Source: Actinomycetes bacterium (GTDB lineage Bacteria; Actinomycetota; Humimicrobiia; Humimicrobiales; Humimicrobiaceae). From it: a stretch of 11,230 nucleotides of DNA. The stretch spans positions 1 to 11,230 of the forward strand of contig JAUVXY010000035.1 in the NCBI GenBank assembly GCA_030603375.1. Reading direction: 5' to 3'. The notes beneath the pieces were generated by a model, which worked only from the letters and a program-made list of their open reading frames with translations, had not been told where the DNA came from and ran no database searches. The position numbers and the translations under genes were made by a program. Below, piece after piece: positions 1 to 8,105 of this stretch. The first letter of the stretch is position 1; each line of letters opens with the position of its first letter.

Positions 1-7
1 TATTAAT

Positions 8-928
8 ATGGTAAAAAATAAGAAATTTAAAATAGTAGGAATCGGGGAAATATTATGGGACATACTTCCACAGGGTAAAAAACTTGGCGGCGCTCCTGCA
101 AATTTTGTATATTATATTTCAAAATTAGGACAAAAAGGAATCATTGCCAGTAGAGTGGGTAATGACCCGCCCGGTATTGAAATTCTAGACTCTCTGGATA
201 AACTTAATCTGGTAAAAAATTATATTCAGATTGATCCAGGTTATCCAACAGGTACAGTTGACGTAAGGCTAGATAGTCGTGGGCAGCCAGACTATATAAT
301 CCATAAAAATGTTGCCTGGGATTTTTTGGAACTGGATAATGTATGTAAGAACTTAGCAATAGAAGCTGATGTAATTTGTTTTGGAACCTTAGCTCAGAGG
401 TCTCCCAAATCCAGAAAAACAATTATTGATTTTTTAAAATTAACACGAAACAAAACGATAAAGCTCTTAGACATAAATCTCAGGCAAAAATTCTATTCTA
501 CTGAAATAATTAAAGAGTCTTTAAAATTTTCCACAATACTGAAGTTAAACACTGAAGAATTAGAAATACTCAAAGGTTTATTTGGCTATTCTAAGAAAAA
601 AGAAGAAATTGATTTATGCCGGCTACTCATAAAAGAATATAATTTGGAACTGATATGTCTTACCAGAGGTGAAAATGGAAGTATTTTAGTGGATAAAACC
701 GAATATTTTGAGCATGAAGGTTATAAAGTTAAAGTTATTGACACTGTAGGAGCAGGAGATGCTTTTGCTGCAGCAATGTTAATGCAGTATCTTAATGGCG
801 ATACGCTTGAAGGCATAAGTAATATAGCCAATAAATTAGGTTCCTGGGTCTCTTCGAAAAGAGGGCCTACGCCAGTATTGGATGACAATATTATTTCGGC
901 ACTTTCATTGGACGTTAGGTTAAAATAG
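8..928 (+). CDS. PfkB-family carbohydrate kinase, fructokinase-like
   Basis: This is a cytosolic ATP-dependent sugar kinase of the ribokinase/PfkB family (306 residues, normal length). The substrate-binding glycine motif GGAPANF is at residues 27-33 and GNDPPG at 51-56. The central DINLR is at 155-159, an NTEE motif at 181-184, and the ATP-site TRGENGS at 219-225. The C-terminal PfkB signature DTVGAGDAF is at 245-253, with D251 as the expected catalytic base and the GAG anion hole before it. The GGAPANF form is usual in bacterial fructokinases, so fructose to fructose 6-phosphate is the best guess; other ketoses or deoxy-sugars cannot be excluded. The ATG is only 7 bases from the window edge, so its ribosome site and any upstream operon partner are not visible. 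A mannitol-1-phosphate dehydrogenase-family gene 2.8 kb downstream could use the same sugar phosphate. The family call is firm and the substrate tentative. Confidence 0.93.
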   Translation: MVKNKKFKIVGIGEILWDILPQGKKLGGAPANFVYYISKLGQKGIIASRVGNDPPGIEILDSLDKLNLVKNYIQIDPGYPTGTVDVRLDSRGQPDYIIHKNVAWDFLELDNVCKNLAIEADVICFGTLAQRSPKSRKTIIDFLKLTRNKTIKLLDINLRQKFYSTEIIKESLKFSTILKLNTEELEILKGLFGYSKKKEEIDLCRLLIKEYNLELICLTRGENGSILVDKTEYFEHEGYKVKVIDTVGAGDAFAAAMLMQYLNGDTLEGISNIANKLGSWVSSKRGPTPVLDDNIISALSLDVRLK

Positions 929-988
929 ATTGATGTCTGGTTCTAAGATTCAAATCAGATGAGGATAAAACATTATTAATGTATCAAA

Positions 989-1099
989 TTACAATATCTT
1001 ATGTAGATTCTTAAGAGCTTCAGCCAAAGGTATAGCATTTATTTCTCCACAGGACATTTGCCTGTCTCCTCCATAAATAATATAAATACCCTTACTAAA
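989..1099 (-). pseudogene. C-terminal remnant of a DUF4143-type AAA+ ATPase
   Basis: The 254-base gap between the kinase and cupin genes holds a 36-codon open stretch on the - strand, ending in TAA at 991-989. Its translation contains KGIYIIYGGDRQ, then INAIPLAEAL, and a short basic tail. The pattern of a hydrophobic strand, YGGD, about ten polar residues and then a proline-containing strand resembles the extreme C-terminus of the DUF4143 domain in bacterial ATP-binding proteins of the AAA+ superfamily. These proteins normally have about 380-450 residues, so only the end is left. A stop (TAA, - strand, 1102-1100) lies directly upstream in frame, and no start or nucleotide-binding domain is present. 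It is therefore probably a truncated relic. The identification rests on a short motif and is moderate. Confidence 0.4.
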
Positions 1100-1182
1100 T
1101 TATCAAATTTTAATATAAAATAATGAGTATCTTGCTTAGCTATTAATTATTATAGTTCAAACGAATACGAAGGAGGCTTAGA

Positions 1183-1530
1183 ATGATAATAAAAAATAAA
1201 AATGAATTTAACCCTGACGCTGTAAGCAATGATGATAGGAAAGGTGTTAAGTTTTATCCGTTGATAACTTCCAAAGACGGGGCCCCAAACTTTGCGATGA
1301 GAATATTTGAAATTAGCCCCGGAGGATATACGCCTAAACACAGGCACAGCTGGGAGCACGAAGTTTATATAATTTCTGGCGGAGGTTATGTTTTGCAGGG
1401 TGGGAAAAAGATAAAAATTGAAAAAGATAATTGCATATTTGTAGAACCAAATGAACTTCACCAGTTTCAGGCAGGGGAAGATGGAATCAGCATGATCTGT
1501 GTAGTGCCAAACAAAGGGCAGCCAAGCTGA
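1183..1530 (+). CDS. Single-domain cupin protein
   Basis: This is a small cytosolic cupin of 115 residues, the usual size for a stand-alone domain. Cupin motif 1 is intact: a glycine pair at 47-48, H53, H55, E60 and G67. Motif 2 follows with P89 and H93. H53, H55, E60 and H93 form the expected metal-binding set (Fe, Mn, Ni or Zn). A strong SD, AAGGAGG at 1170-1176, lies 6 bases before the ATG, which fixes the start. Such proteins may be isomerases, dioxygenases or metabolite sensors, and the sequence does not decide between them. It precedes the fused E1 gene by 92 bases on the same strand, so co-transcription and a role with the same substrate are plausible but inferred. Confidence 0.93.
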   Translation: MIIKNKNEFNPDAVSNDDRKGVKFYPLITSKDGAPNFAMRIFEISPGGYTPKHRHSWEHEVYIISGGGYVLQGGKKIKIEKDNCIFVEPNELHQFQAGEDGISMICVVPNKGQPS

Positions 1531-1622
1531 TAAATTACTGCGCAATTAAAATAAATTCTGGACTGCTTTTTAACAGTTGAGTACAGTTTACAGCATGGTA
1601 AATTTTTGAGGAAAGGACTTTT

Positions 1623-3671
1623 ATGTCAGGATCTGTAAAAAAAATAAGCAAAGAAGACTCATTGATGCTTCTGCGCCAGATGATGGAAATAAGGGTTTTC
1701 GAAAATAAGGTGTCGGAGCTGCTTAGCAAAGATTTAATAAAAGGAGCCTCACATCTTTATGCGGGCCAGGAAGCAGTAGCAGCGGGTTCTATTTTTTGTA
1801 TTAATGAGGATGATTACATCACTTCAACACACAGAGGGCATGGGCATTGCCATGCTCACGGTGATAAATTAGCAAAAACGAAGGAAGACAAACAAACACA
1901 TTTTAATAAAATGATGGCCGAACTTTGTGGAAGGGTGACTGGATACTGCAAAGGCAAGGGCGGGTCAATGCATATAGCAGATGTGGCCAGGGGCAATCTA
2001 GGGGCTACTGGAATAGTAGGCGGGCACGTACCTGTAGCTGCAGGAGCTGGCCTGTCAATTAAAATAAAGAAAGAAAAAAAAGTTGTCCTGTGTTTTTTTG
2101 GAGATGGCGCAAGCAATACAGGCAGTTTTTACGAGTCGGTTAACCTGGCTTCCATATTTAATTTGCCTGTTGTATTTATATGTGAAAATAATTTGTATGG
2201 AATGAGTGTTCCGTACAGCAAAGCGTCTAAGCTATCTGTAGTAGATAAAGCAAAAGCATTTAATATTCCAAGCGAGCAGATAGACGGGATGGATGTATTG
2301 GCTGTAGCAGAGAGTGTAGAAAACGCTGTAAAAAAATGCAGAAGCGGCAAAGGTCCAATCCTTTTAGAAATGCTTACCTATAGATGGTACGGACATTCAA
2401 GGAGCGATCCGAGGGTTTACAGGACAAAAGAAGAGGAGAAGGCATGGAAAGAAAAGGATCCGATAAAGCAGTTTAAAAACTATCTGATTAAAAATAAGGT
2501 AATCAGCAGTAAGGAATTTAGTGAGCTTGAAAAAGAAGTTAACAAAAAGATTGATACAGCAACAGATTTTGCTATCAACAAAAGCCCATTTCCAGAAAAA
2601 GATGAATTGTTTAAAGATGTTTATGCTGACTTAAATTTAAGTAAGGAAGAAATAGACAAGGAGAAAAGCATATCAGTACTTGTAAAAGATAAGAAAATAA
2701 ATAGAGAAATTTTTTATTGGGAAGCTCTAAACGAGGCTATATCAGAAGAGATGGCTAAAAATCCTAATGTTTTTTGCCTTGGTGAAGATGTCGGCCTGTA
2801 CGGAGGTGCCTACAGGGTTACAAAGGGATTGTTTGAGAAATATCCGGACAGGATAATAGATACCCCTATTTCAGAAGCAGCAATCGCTGGGGCTTGCATA
2901 GGATCTTCAATGACAGGGATGAGGCCAATTGGAGAAATTATGTACATAGATTTTTCTACGATAGCCATGGATCAACTGGTGAACCATGCTGCTAAAAATA
3001 GATATATGTTTGGTGGCAAAACAGTAGTTCCAATGGTTATGAGAACACAGGGAGGTACCGGAAGAAGTATAGCGGCGCATCATTCGCAGTCGCTCGAATC
3101 AATGTATTTACACTTTCCGGGTATTTATGTAGTGATGCCGACAACGCCATATGATGCAAAAGGACTGCTTAAGACAGCTATAGCTGATAATAATCCTATA
3201 CTGTTTATTGAGCATAAAATGCTGTACGGCACAAAAGGCATTGTCCCGGAGGAAGAATACTATATTCCATTAGGCAAAGCAGATATAAAGAGGCAGGGCA
3301 GTGATATAACTATAATAACTTATTCAAGGATGGTGCTGGATTGCCTTAAGGCTGCTGAACAATTTGAAAAAGAAGGTGTGTCTGTTGAAGTTATTGACCT
3401 CAGGTCACTAAAGCCTTTGGATTTAGAAACAATAATTAATTCAGCAAAGAAGACCGGGAAAGTAGCTATTGTGTCAGAGGCATACAAAACACTTAATTTC
3501 GCAACTGAAATAGCTATGCTTATAAGTGAAAATGCTTTTGACCATCTTGATGCTCCAATACTTAGAATTACTTCAGAGGATGTCCCTGTTCCCATGAGTA
3601 TGGCATTAGAAAAGGAATGTGTGCCTAATTCTGAGAAGATAGTTGCTAAAATTAAAGATAGGTTAATTTAA
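1623..3671 (+). CDS. Fused E1 alpha-beta TPP-dependent dehydrogenase (acetoin/pyruvate dehydrogenase type)
   Basis: One 682-residue chain carries both E1 subunits of a 2-oxoacid/acetoin dehydrogenase complex, which are usually two proteins of about 325 residues each. The alpha half (about 1-335) has THRGHGH at 69-75, KGKGGSMHIAD at 110-120, and the TPP/Mg motif opening with GDG at 160-162 and closing with NN at 189-190. The loop YGHSRSDP at 256-263 follows. After a charged linker (about 336-360), the beta half has GEDVGLYGG at 387-395, PISEAAIAGACIG at 415-427 with the conserved glutamate E418 expected to activate TPP, and HHSQS at 486-490. The THRGHGH segment is typical of acetoin dehydrogenase alpha subunits. 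Residues about 79-95 look longer than in ordinary AcoA proteins. The SD AAAGGA (1612-1617) is 5 bases before the ATG. No E2 or E3 gene lies nearby, so acetoin, pyruvate, a branched-chain oxoacid or an unrelated ketol remain possible substrates. Family certain, substrate unknown. Confidence 0.95.
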   Translation: MSGSVKKISKEDSLMLLRQMMEIRVFENKVSELLSKDLIKGASHLYAGQEAVAAGSIFCINEDDYITSTHRGHGHCHAHGDKLAKTKEDKQTHFNKMMAELCGRVTGYCKGKGGSMHIADVARGNLGATGIVGGHVPVAAGAGLSIKIKKEKKVVLCFFGDGASNTGSFYESVNLASIFNLPVVFICENNLYGMSVPYSKASKLSVVDKAKAFNIPSEQIDGMDVLAVAESVENAVKKCRSGKGPILLEMLTYRWYGHSRSDPRVYRTKEEEKAWKEKDPIKQFKNYLIKNKVISSKEFSELEKEVNKKIDTATDFAINKSPFPEKDELFKDVYADLNLSKEEIDKEKSISVLVKDKKINREIFYWEALNEAISEEMAKNPNVFCLGEDVGLYGGAYRVTKGLFEKYPDRIIDTPISEAAIAGACIGSSMTGMRPIGEIMYIDFSTIAMDQLVNHAAKNRYMFGGKTVVPMVMRTQGGTGRSIAAHHSQSLESMYLHFPGIYVVMPTTPYDAKGLLKTAIADNNPILFIEHKMLYGTKGIVPEEEYYIPLGKADIKRQGSDITIITYSRMVLDCLKAAEQFEKEGVSVEVIDLRSLKPLDLETIINSAKKTGKVAIVSEAYKTLNFATEIAMLISENAFDHLDAPILRITSEDVPVPMSMALEKECVPNSEKIVAKIKDRLI

Positions 3672-3726
3672 AATAATTTTTCCTGCTGATGTAAATCATA
3701 AATATTAGGATAGAAAAGGAAACAGT

Positions 3727-4947
3727 ATGAAGACAGCTGTTCAGTTTGGAGCCGGCAATATCGGACGAAGCTTTATGGGCCAGCTTTTCTGGGAAACTGG
3801 TTACAGGATAATCTTTGTTGATGTAAACAAAGAAATTGTTGACTTGGTTAACAAAAGAGGGAAATGCCCCATACTGCTGCTTGATGCTTACGAGAGCAAA
3901 GAGATCCATCTATCTATTGATAAAATTAACGCATTGCATGTAGATGAAAAAGAGAAAATCGCTGATGCTATTTCTAACGCAGATATTGTCAGCACTGCAG
4001 TCGGTGTTAGAAATCTTGTTCACATTGCACCTCTTATAGCTGGTGGTTTAATGGAGAGGTTTAAAGATGTTGCTGCTCCACTGGATATTTATCTCTGTGA
4101 GAATGCTCTTGATGCTCCGAATACTTTAAAAGCAGAGGTTTTTAAATTTCTTGACAGTAAAACAAGGGAAATAGTTGAAAATAAGGTTGGTTTTGTAGGA
4201 ACGGTTGTAGCTCGCATGGTTGATGTTGTAAGCGACCGTTCAAACGACGATCCTCTTGGTGCAATTGCTGATGCGTATCACAAATTCCCTATTGATGGAA
4301 AGGCTATAAAAACAAAGCCCCCTGATATCAAAGAGCTTAAAGTAGTGCGTAATTTTCAAGCTGAATTTGAAAGAAAATTTTTTACGCTTAATTTGGGTCA
4401 CGCATCCATTGGGTATCTTGGATATTTAAAAAATTATACATATGTCAATGAAGCTATAAAAGATAAATACTTAAGTGCTGTCTTTGATGGAGTATTAAAT
4501 GAGGCAAGGGCTGCGATGCTTAAGAAATACCCTGAGGATCTTGACCCGTATGAATACGATGAAGTGATAAAAGATATAAAAATACGTTTTGGCAATCCAA
4601 TGTTTTTTGATACTATTAAAAGGATTGCAAGAGACCCGGTGCGGAAACTTGGGCCTGAAGACAGGCTTATCGGAAGCGCTAAGCTTTGCCTCTCCTATGA
4701 TATTTTTCCTGAGAATATTGCATATGTGTGCGGTGCAGCTTTATGCTATGACTTCTGCGAGGACATTAATGCTGTTGAACTTCAGAGGAAAATTAGTGAG
4801 CAAGGTATTGAAAAAACTTTGGAGGAAGTTTCCGGAGTAGATTCAAAAGGAAAGCTTGGGAGAAAAATAATAAAATCCTACCTTGAACTCCAAAAAAAGA
4901 GAAAGGGCTGGAAAAATTATGCCAGGGACAAAGAAGGGAAAAAATAA
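3727..4947 (+). CDS. Mannitol-1-phosphate 5-dehydrogenase family protein
   Basis: This is an NAD(P)-dependent polyol dehydrogenase of the long-chain mannitol dehydrogenase family (406 residues; MtlD is usually about 380). The N-terminal Rossmann motif FGAGNIGRSF is at residues 7-16, with an acidic position (D32) after the second strand that suggests NAD. The family active-site pattern KxxxxNxxH is exact: K217, N222, H225, inside a conserved NLGHAS..GYLGY stretch. The later DPVRKL motif at 303-308 is also family-typical. The expected reaction is mannitol 1-phosphate to and from fructose 6-phosphate, which would link to the PfkB kinase product. No PTS mannitol transporter is in view, so another sugar phosphate or uronate-type substrate is possible. 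The SD AAAGGA (3715-3720) lies 6 bases before the ATG. The lysine-rich tail overlaps the next gene by 29 bases. Confidence 0.9.
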   Translation: MKTAVQFGAGNIGRSFMGQLFWETGYRIIFVDVNKEIVDLVNKRGKCPILLLDAYESKEIHLSIDKINALHVDEKEKIADAISNADIVSTAVGVRNLVHIAPLIAGGLMERFKDVAAPLDIYLCENALDAPNTLKAEVFKFLDSKTREIVENKVGFVGTVVARMVDVVSDRSNDDPLGAIADAYHKFPIDGKAIKTKPPDIKELKVVRNFQAEFERKFFTLNLGHASIGYLGYLKNYTYVNEAIKDKYLSAVFDGVLNEARAAMLKKYPEDLDPYEYDEVIKDIKIRFGNPMFFDTIKRIARDPVRKLGPEDRLIGSAKLCLSYDIFPENIAYVCGAALCYDFCEDINAVELQRKISEQGIEKTLEEVSGVDSKGKLGRKIIKSYLELQKKRKGWKNYARDKEGKK

Positions 4948-6832
4948 TTTAAGCTGGTTTTACTTTGGCTTTCTAGCGCTAAACACCTTTTTTGGTATTG
5001 GGATATTGAAAATGTTCTTATCTCTTCTTGTTAATTTCTACAGGGAAAGGCCAAATGTATCACTGATAGATATGGGCATCTATGCCTTGATTACTTTTCT
5101 GCTGGTTTTTTCTGCTGGTTTTCTATTTAGGCTATTTAACTATAAAACTTTGGCATGGCTACTGATTGGCGGGGTTAGCGCCACCAGATTTTTTCTCCAA
5201 TTTATTACATGGGCTCCCTTGAGTTTGGCAATTTCTGCGCTTGGCACACTTCTCTGGATAACAAGTTTTATATTTTTTATATCTATGATTCAACAAGGAA
5301 AAATTAATTTATTTGCTGACTTTATGCCGGGATTGATTGCAGGAATTAGCTTTTATAGTGCTATGCATGGTCTCTTTGGTACATGGGATATGGTTTGGAG
5401 GCCAGAGCCTGCTGTATCTTTGATAATTTTATTTTTAACATCTCTACAGTTATGGATTATTTTTAATATATCAAAAAGATTTGGAGAAATTAAGGCAGCA
5501 GATGGCAGGTGCAATGTTTTCTATACCTTAATTGTAATTGCTCCATGGTTTTTGCTTCAGATGCTGAAGTTTCAAAATGTAGCATCTCACATGGCTACTG
5601 TCGGTTTTAATCTAACAATATCACTTGTAATAATACTGGTTTCAAATACAGCAGCCTTTTGTATAATTTTTTTATTTAGATTTAAAAAAACAAGGCTTTG
5701 GCTAACATTAATAGCTTCAATTCTTGCGCTTCTTTCGTTCTGGCCCGGGTCTGTAGGATACTTATATATTTTACAGATAATTTTTGGCCAGATAGGGTTT
5801 GTTTGGATTTTACTGGTAACTTTAAATAAAGCAGCTGGCAGTTATGCAGATAAAGTTCCATGGAAAAATACTTTTGCCATAGGGATAAGCGGTATCATAT
5901 TCTTTATTTTTGCTTTTGCTTATTATGGAAGTTATGAAATAAACCTTCCATTTGAAAATTGGATAGTTCCAATATTTCTTGCTGCTGTTATAAGTATTTG
6001 TGGATTATTTTCAATCTCTTCTGTAAGTGTAAATTATAAAAATTTCAAGCCAGTCTATGCAATTATGTCACTGCTGATTATTCCGGTACTCATAGCTATG
6101 CCGGTCAGGAGTACCTGCGGGCCTGCTGAAGAAAAATCTTCCATCAGGGTGGTGAGCTATAATATTCATCAGGGATTTAATATAGATGGATATCTTGACT
6201 TAGAATCAATAGCCAGACTGATAGAAAGCAGTGGAGCTGATGTTGTCTCCCTTCAGGAAGTTTCCCGCGGATGGGTAATAAATAGTTCAGCAGATACACT
6301 TAGCTTTTTATCAAAAAGACTTGGGATGGAATATATTTTTGTGCCAGCATCAGATTCGATATGGGGGAATGCTGTTTTAAGCAAATATCCGATTAAACTT
6401 ATCAGGAGCGACTATCTTCCAAGATTCGGGGCTCCCCTTAGAAGAAGTTTTTTGCTGGCAGGTGTGGAGCTTACAAAAATTGAAAATATTAATATATTAT
6501 GTACCCATCTGCACTATATAGAGGACGGAGGATACATAAGGGAAAGTCAGGTTAGCAGGGTTCTTGATGGCTGGGGAGGATTAGAAAGAACGCTTATTAT
6601 GGGAGATTTTAATGCTGAGACCGGTGACCCTGAGATAGAAAAAATGTATCAGGCAGGATTGGTAGATTCCCAGAAAGCTATAGGTGAAGGGGAAGGGTTA
6701 ACCTGGGTTCACTACGAGCCTTATAGAAGAATAGACTATATCTGGGCTACGCCTGATTTAGAGATATTTAATCTTGAAGTTCCATACAGTACAGCTTCCG
6801 ACCACCTTCCCATAGCAATAAGCGTTAAATGA
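4919..6832 (+). CDS. Polytopic membrane protein fused to a C-terminal EEP-superfamily domain
   Basis: The protein has about 637 residues. After a short basic N-terminus there are about 13 hydrophobic segments (roughly residues 14-396). A C-terminal endonuclease/exonuclease/phosphatase (EEP, DNase I-like) domain follows at about 408-637. All EEP motifs are present: SYNIHQG 413-419 (N415), LQEV 445-448 (E447), GNAVLSKYPI 483-492, THLH 529-532, GDFN 562-565, RIDYIW 604-609 and SDHLP 627-631 (D628, H629). The domain should therefore be an active Mg-dependent phosphodiesterase or phosphatase tied to the membrane, possibly acting on a phospholipid or lipid-linked substrate. The layout recalls Cwh43 (membrane region plus EEP), but I see no proof of shared function. 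ATG at 4919 was chosen; an in-frame TTG at 4883 would add 12 residues and has no SD. It overlaps the dehydrogenase gene by 29 bases and precedes a lipoprotein gene by 13. Confidence 0.9.
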   Translation: MPGTKKGKNNLSWFYFGFLALNTFFGIGILKMFLSLLVNFYRERPNVSLIDMGIYALITFLLVFSAGFLFRLFNYKTLAWLLIGGVSATRFFLQFITWAPLSLAISALGTLLWITSFIFFISMIQQGKINLFADFMPGLIAGISFYSAMHGLFGTWDMVWRPEPAVSLIILFLTSLQLWIIFNISKRFGEIKAADGRCNVFYTLIVIAPWFLLQMLKFQNVASHMATVGFNLTISLVIILVSNTAAFCIIFLFRFKKTRLWLTLIASILALLSFWPGSVGYLYILQIIFGQIGFVWILLVTLNKAAGSYADKVPWKNTFAIGISGIIFFIFAFAYYGSYEINLPFENWIVPIFLAAVISICGLFSISSVSVNYKNFKPVYAIMSLLIIPVLIAMPVRSTCGPAEEKSSIRVVSYNIHQGFNIDGYLDLESIARLIESSGADVVSLQEVSRGWVINSSADTLSFLSKRLGMEYIFVPASDSIWGNAVLSKYPIKLIRSDYLPRFGAPLRRSFLLAGVELTKIENINILCTHLHYIEDGGYIRESQVSRVLDGWGGLERTLIMGDFNAETGDPEIEKMYQAGLVDSQKAIGEGEGLTWVHYEPYRRIDYIWATPDLEIFNLEVPYSTASDHLPIAISVK

Positions 6833-6845
6833 GAAAGATAAAAAA

Positions 6846-8105
6846 ATGGCAAAAGGATATATTTTTAAAAGAGTCCCGGCCTTTTTAATCTTATTCTATT
6901 TTACTGTACCAATTCTACTGTTTGCCTCCTCATGTGCCCCTGAGCCTGCTTTTGAGGAACTTATTGTATGCGAGGGCCTTGACAGCAAAACTTTTGCTCC
7001 TATTACCCAAAAAGATGAATTTGATATTAATGCAGAAGTAATTTATGCAGTTATTAAGGTATCAGGTGTTAGAGCCAGTGATAGCTGGCGCTATATTTGG
7101 AAAAACATTGACAGTGGTGAAATAATCTCTGATCTGACAGGCAAATACTCATCAAAGGAAACAGGATATCTGGAAGGATATTTTTCAAGCTGTGTCTGCC
7201 TGAGGGAAGGCGGATATATAGTAGCAGAACCAGGTGATTATAATATAGAGTTTTATCACAATGACGAGTTAAAGGGTAGTGTTACCTTTAAGATAAAAAT
7301 TCCGGAAACTAAAATAATAGAAGTAACATTAGCCAGTGAAGTAAATGAGGAGATGGAGCCCGCAGGCACTGCCAGCCAGTTTAATCCTTTGGATGTTATT
7401 TATGTGTGTGTAAAATTAAATTACCTGATTGAGGGAAATATTTTAAGCAGCAAGTGGTATTCTGAAGAAGATGGGTTAATAAATAAGACCCTGTATGATA
7501 TTGGTGAAAACTATTATGAACCTGGTTATGTTGCCTTTAACATATTCAATGAAGACCCTTGGCCACCCGGCAATTATAGTGTAGAGATATATTTAAACAA
7601 ATCACTGCATGGGAAATATGATTTTGAAGTTATTAAAGCAGAAGTGGTTTTTGGAAATATATACGAAAATGATGGGTACATGTTTTTAATGCATTATCCT
7701 GATGATTGGGAATATGAAGAAGCAGAAATTGATGATGGCGCAAGGATAGATTTTCTTCCACCCCGCGAAGAAATAAATATTGTGATATCTATGATGCTGC
7801 TGGATGAGAAATATTCCGAGAATCAAATCTTAAAACTTGCTGATAAGATATCAGACGAAGCTTCCTCTTCTAATAATTGGAAACAGGTTGATAAGGTTGA
7901 AACCAGCAAACAATTAGGTGAGATTTCTTATAATGAAGTTTCTTATAAGTATGTAGATAACAAAGAAGATGGCTGGTTCATGACTTTGAGTTTTATTACA
8001 CAGAATAATAAATTATATTTGTTTATGGGGCTGACAGATACTGAGTCCGAAGGCCTGGCGGAAGAAGTTTATTGTGGGATGCTGGACACCATTACTTTTA
8101 AATAG
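6846..8105 (+). CDS. Lipoprotein with two tandem beta-type repeats and a PsbP-like C-terminal domain
   Basis: This is a 419-residue exported lipoprotein. Residues 1-29 form a signal peptide (K3, K8, R9, hydrophobic 11-27) ending in the lipobox-like ASSC with the lipidation cysteine at C30. Alanine at -3 is less common than leucine but tolerated. Two related units of about 105 residues follow, at about 39-150 and 158-263. Both have VIY near the start, a central tryptophan, a GY pair, and a closing strand of pattern PG(D/N)Y..E.Y.N..L.G...F, as in beta-sandwich domains. The C-terminal part (about 273-419) opens with YMFLMHYPDDWEY and resembles PsbP/DUF1795-like stress or secretion domains. No function is recognised. 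It starts 13 bases after the membrane-EEP gene, with only a weak AGAAAG upstream, so translational coupling is likely. The two products probably act at the same membrane. Confidence 0.88.
   Translation: MAKGYIFKRVPAFLILFYFTVPILLFASSCAPEPAFEELIVCEGLDSKTFAPITQKDEFDINAEVIYAVIKVSGVRASDSWRYIWKNIDSGEIISDLTGKYSSKETGYLEGYFSSCVCLREGGYIVAEPGDYNIEFYHNDELKGSVTFKIKIPETKIIEVTLASEVNEEMEPAGTASQFNPLDVIYVCVKLNYLIEGNILSSKWYSEEDGLINKTLYDIGENYYEPGYVAFNIFNEDPWPPGNYSVEIYLNKSLHGKYDFEVIKAEVVFGNIYENDGYMFLMHYPDDWEYEEAEIDDGARIDFLPPREEINIVISMMLLDEKYSENQILKLADKISDEASSSNNWKQVDKVETSKQLGEISYNEVSYKYVDNKEDGWFMTLSFITQNNKLYLFMGLTDTESEGLAEEVYCGMLDTITFK

Noticed and set aside
1048..1065. ACAGG/CCTGT inverted repeat as a leader hairpin of the cupin gene
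   Set aside because: It has only 5 bp, and the same bases fall inside the coding remnant on the - strand, which explains the sequence better.
1092..1119. TTACTA and TATAAA as a promoter for the cupin gene
   Set aside because: The -35 box matches at only three positions, and the area is so AT-rich that such pairs arise by chance. It also runs into the end of the ATPase remnant.
1150..1545. A 131-codon - strand open frame over the cupin gene
   Set aside because: It covers a cupin with complete metal-binding motifs and a strong SD on the + strand, so the - strand frame is a shadow.
4883..4918. A TTG start giving the membrane-EEP protein 12 extra residues
   Set aside because: No SD precedes it, the extra residues are only basic and polar, and ATG at 4919 has AAAGGG about 11 bases upstream.
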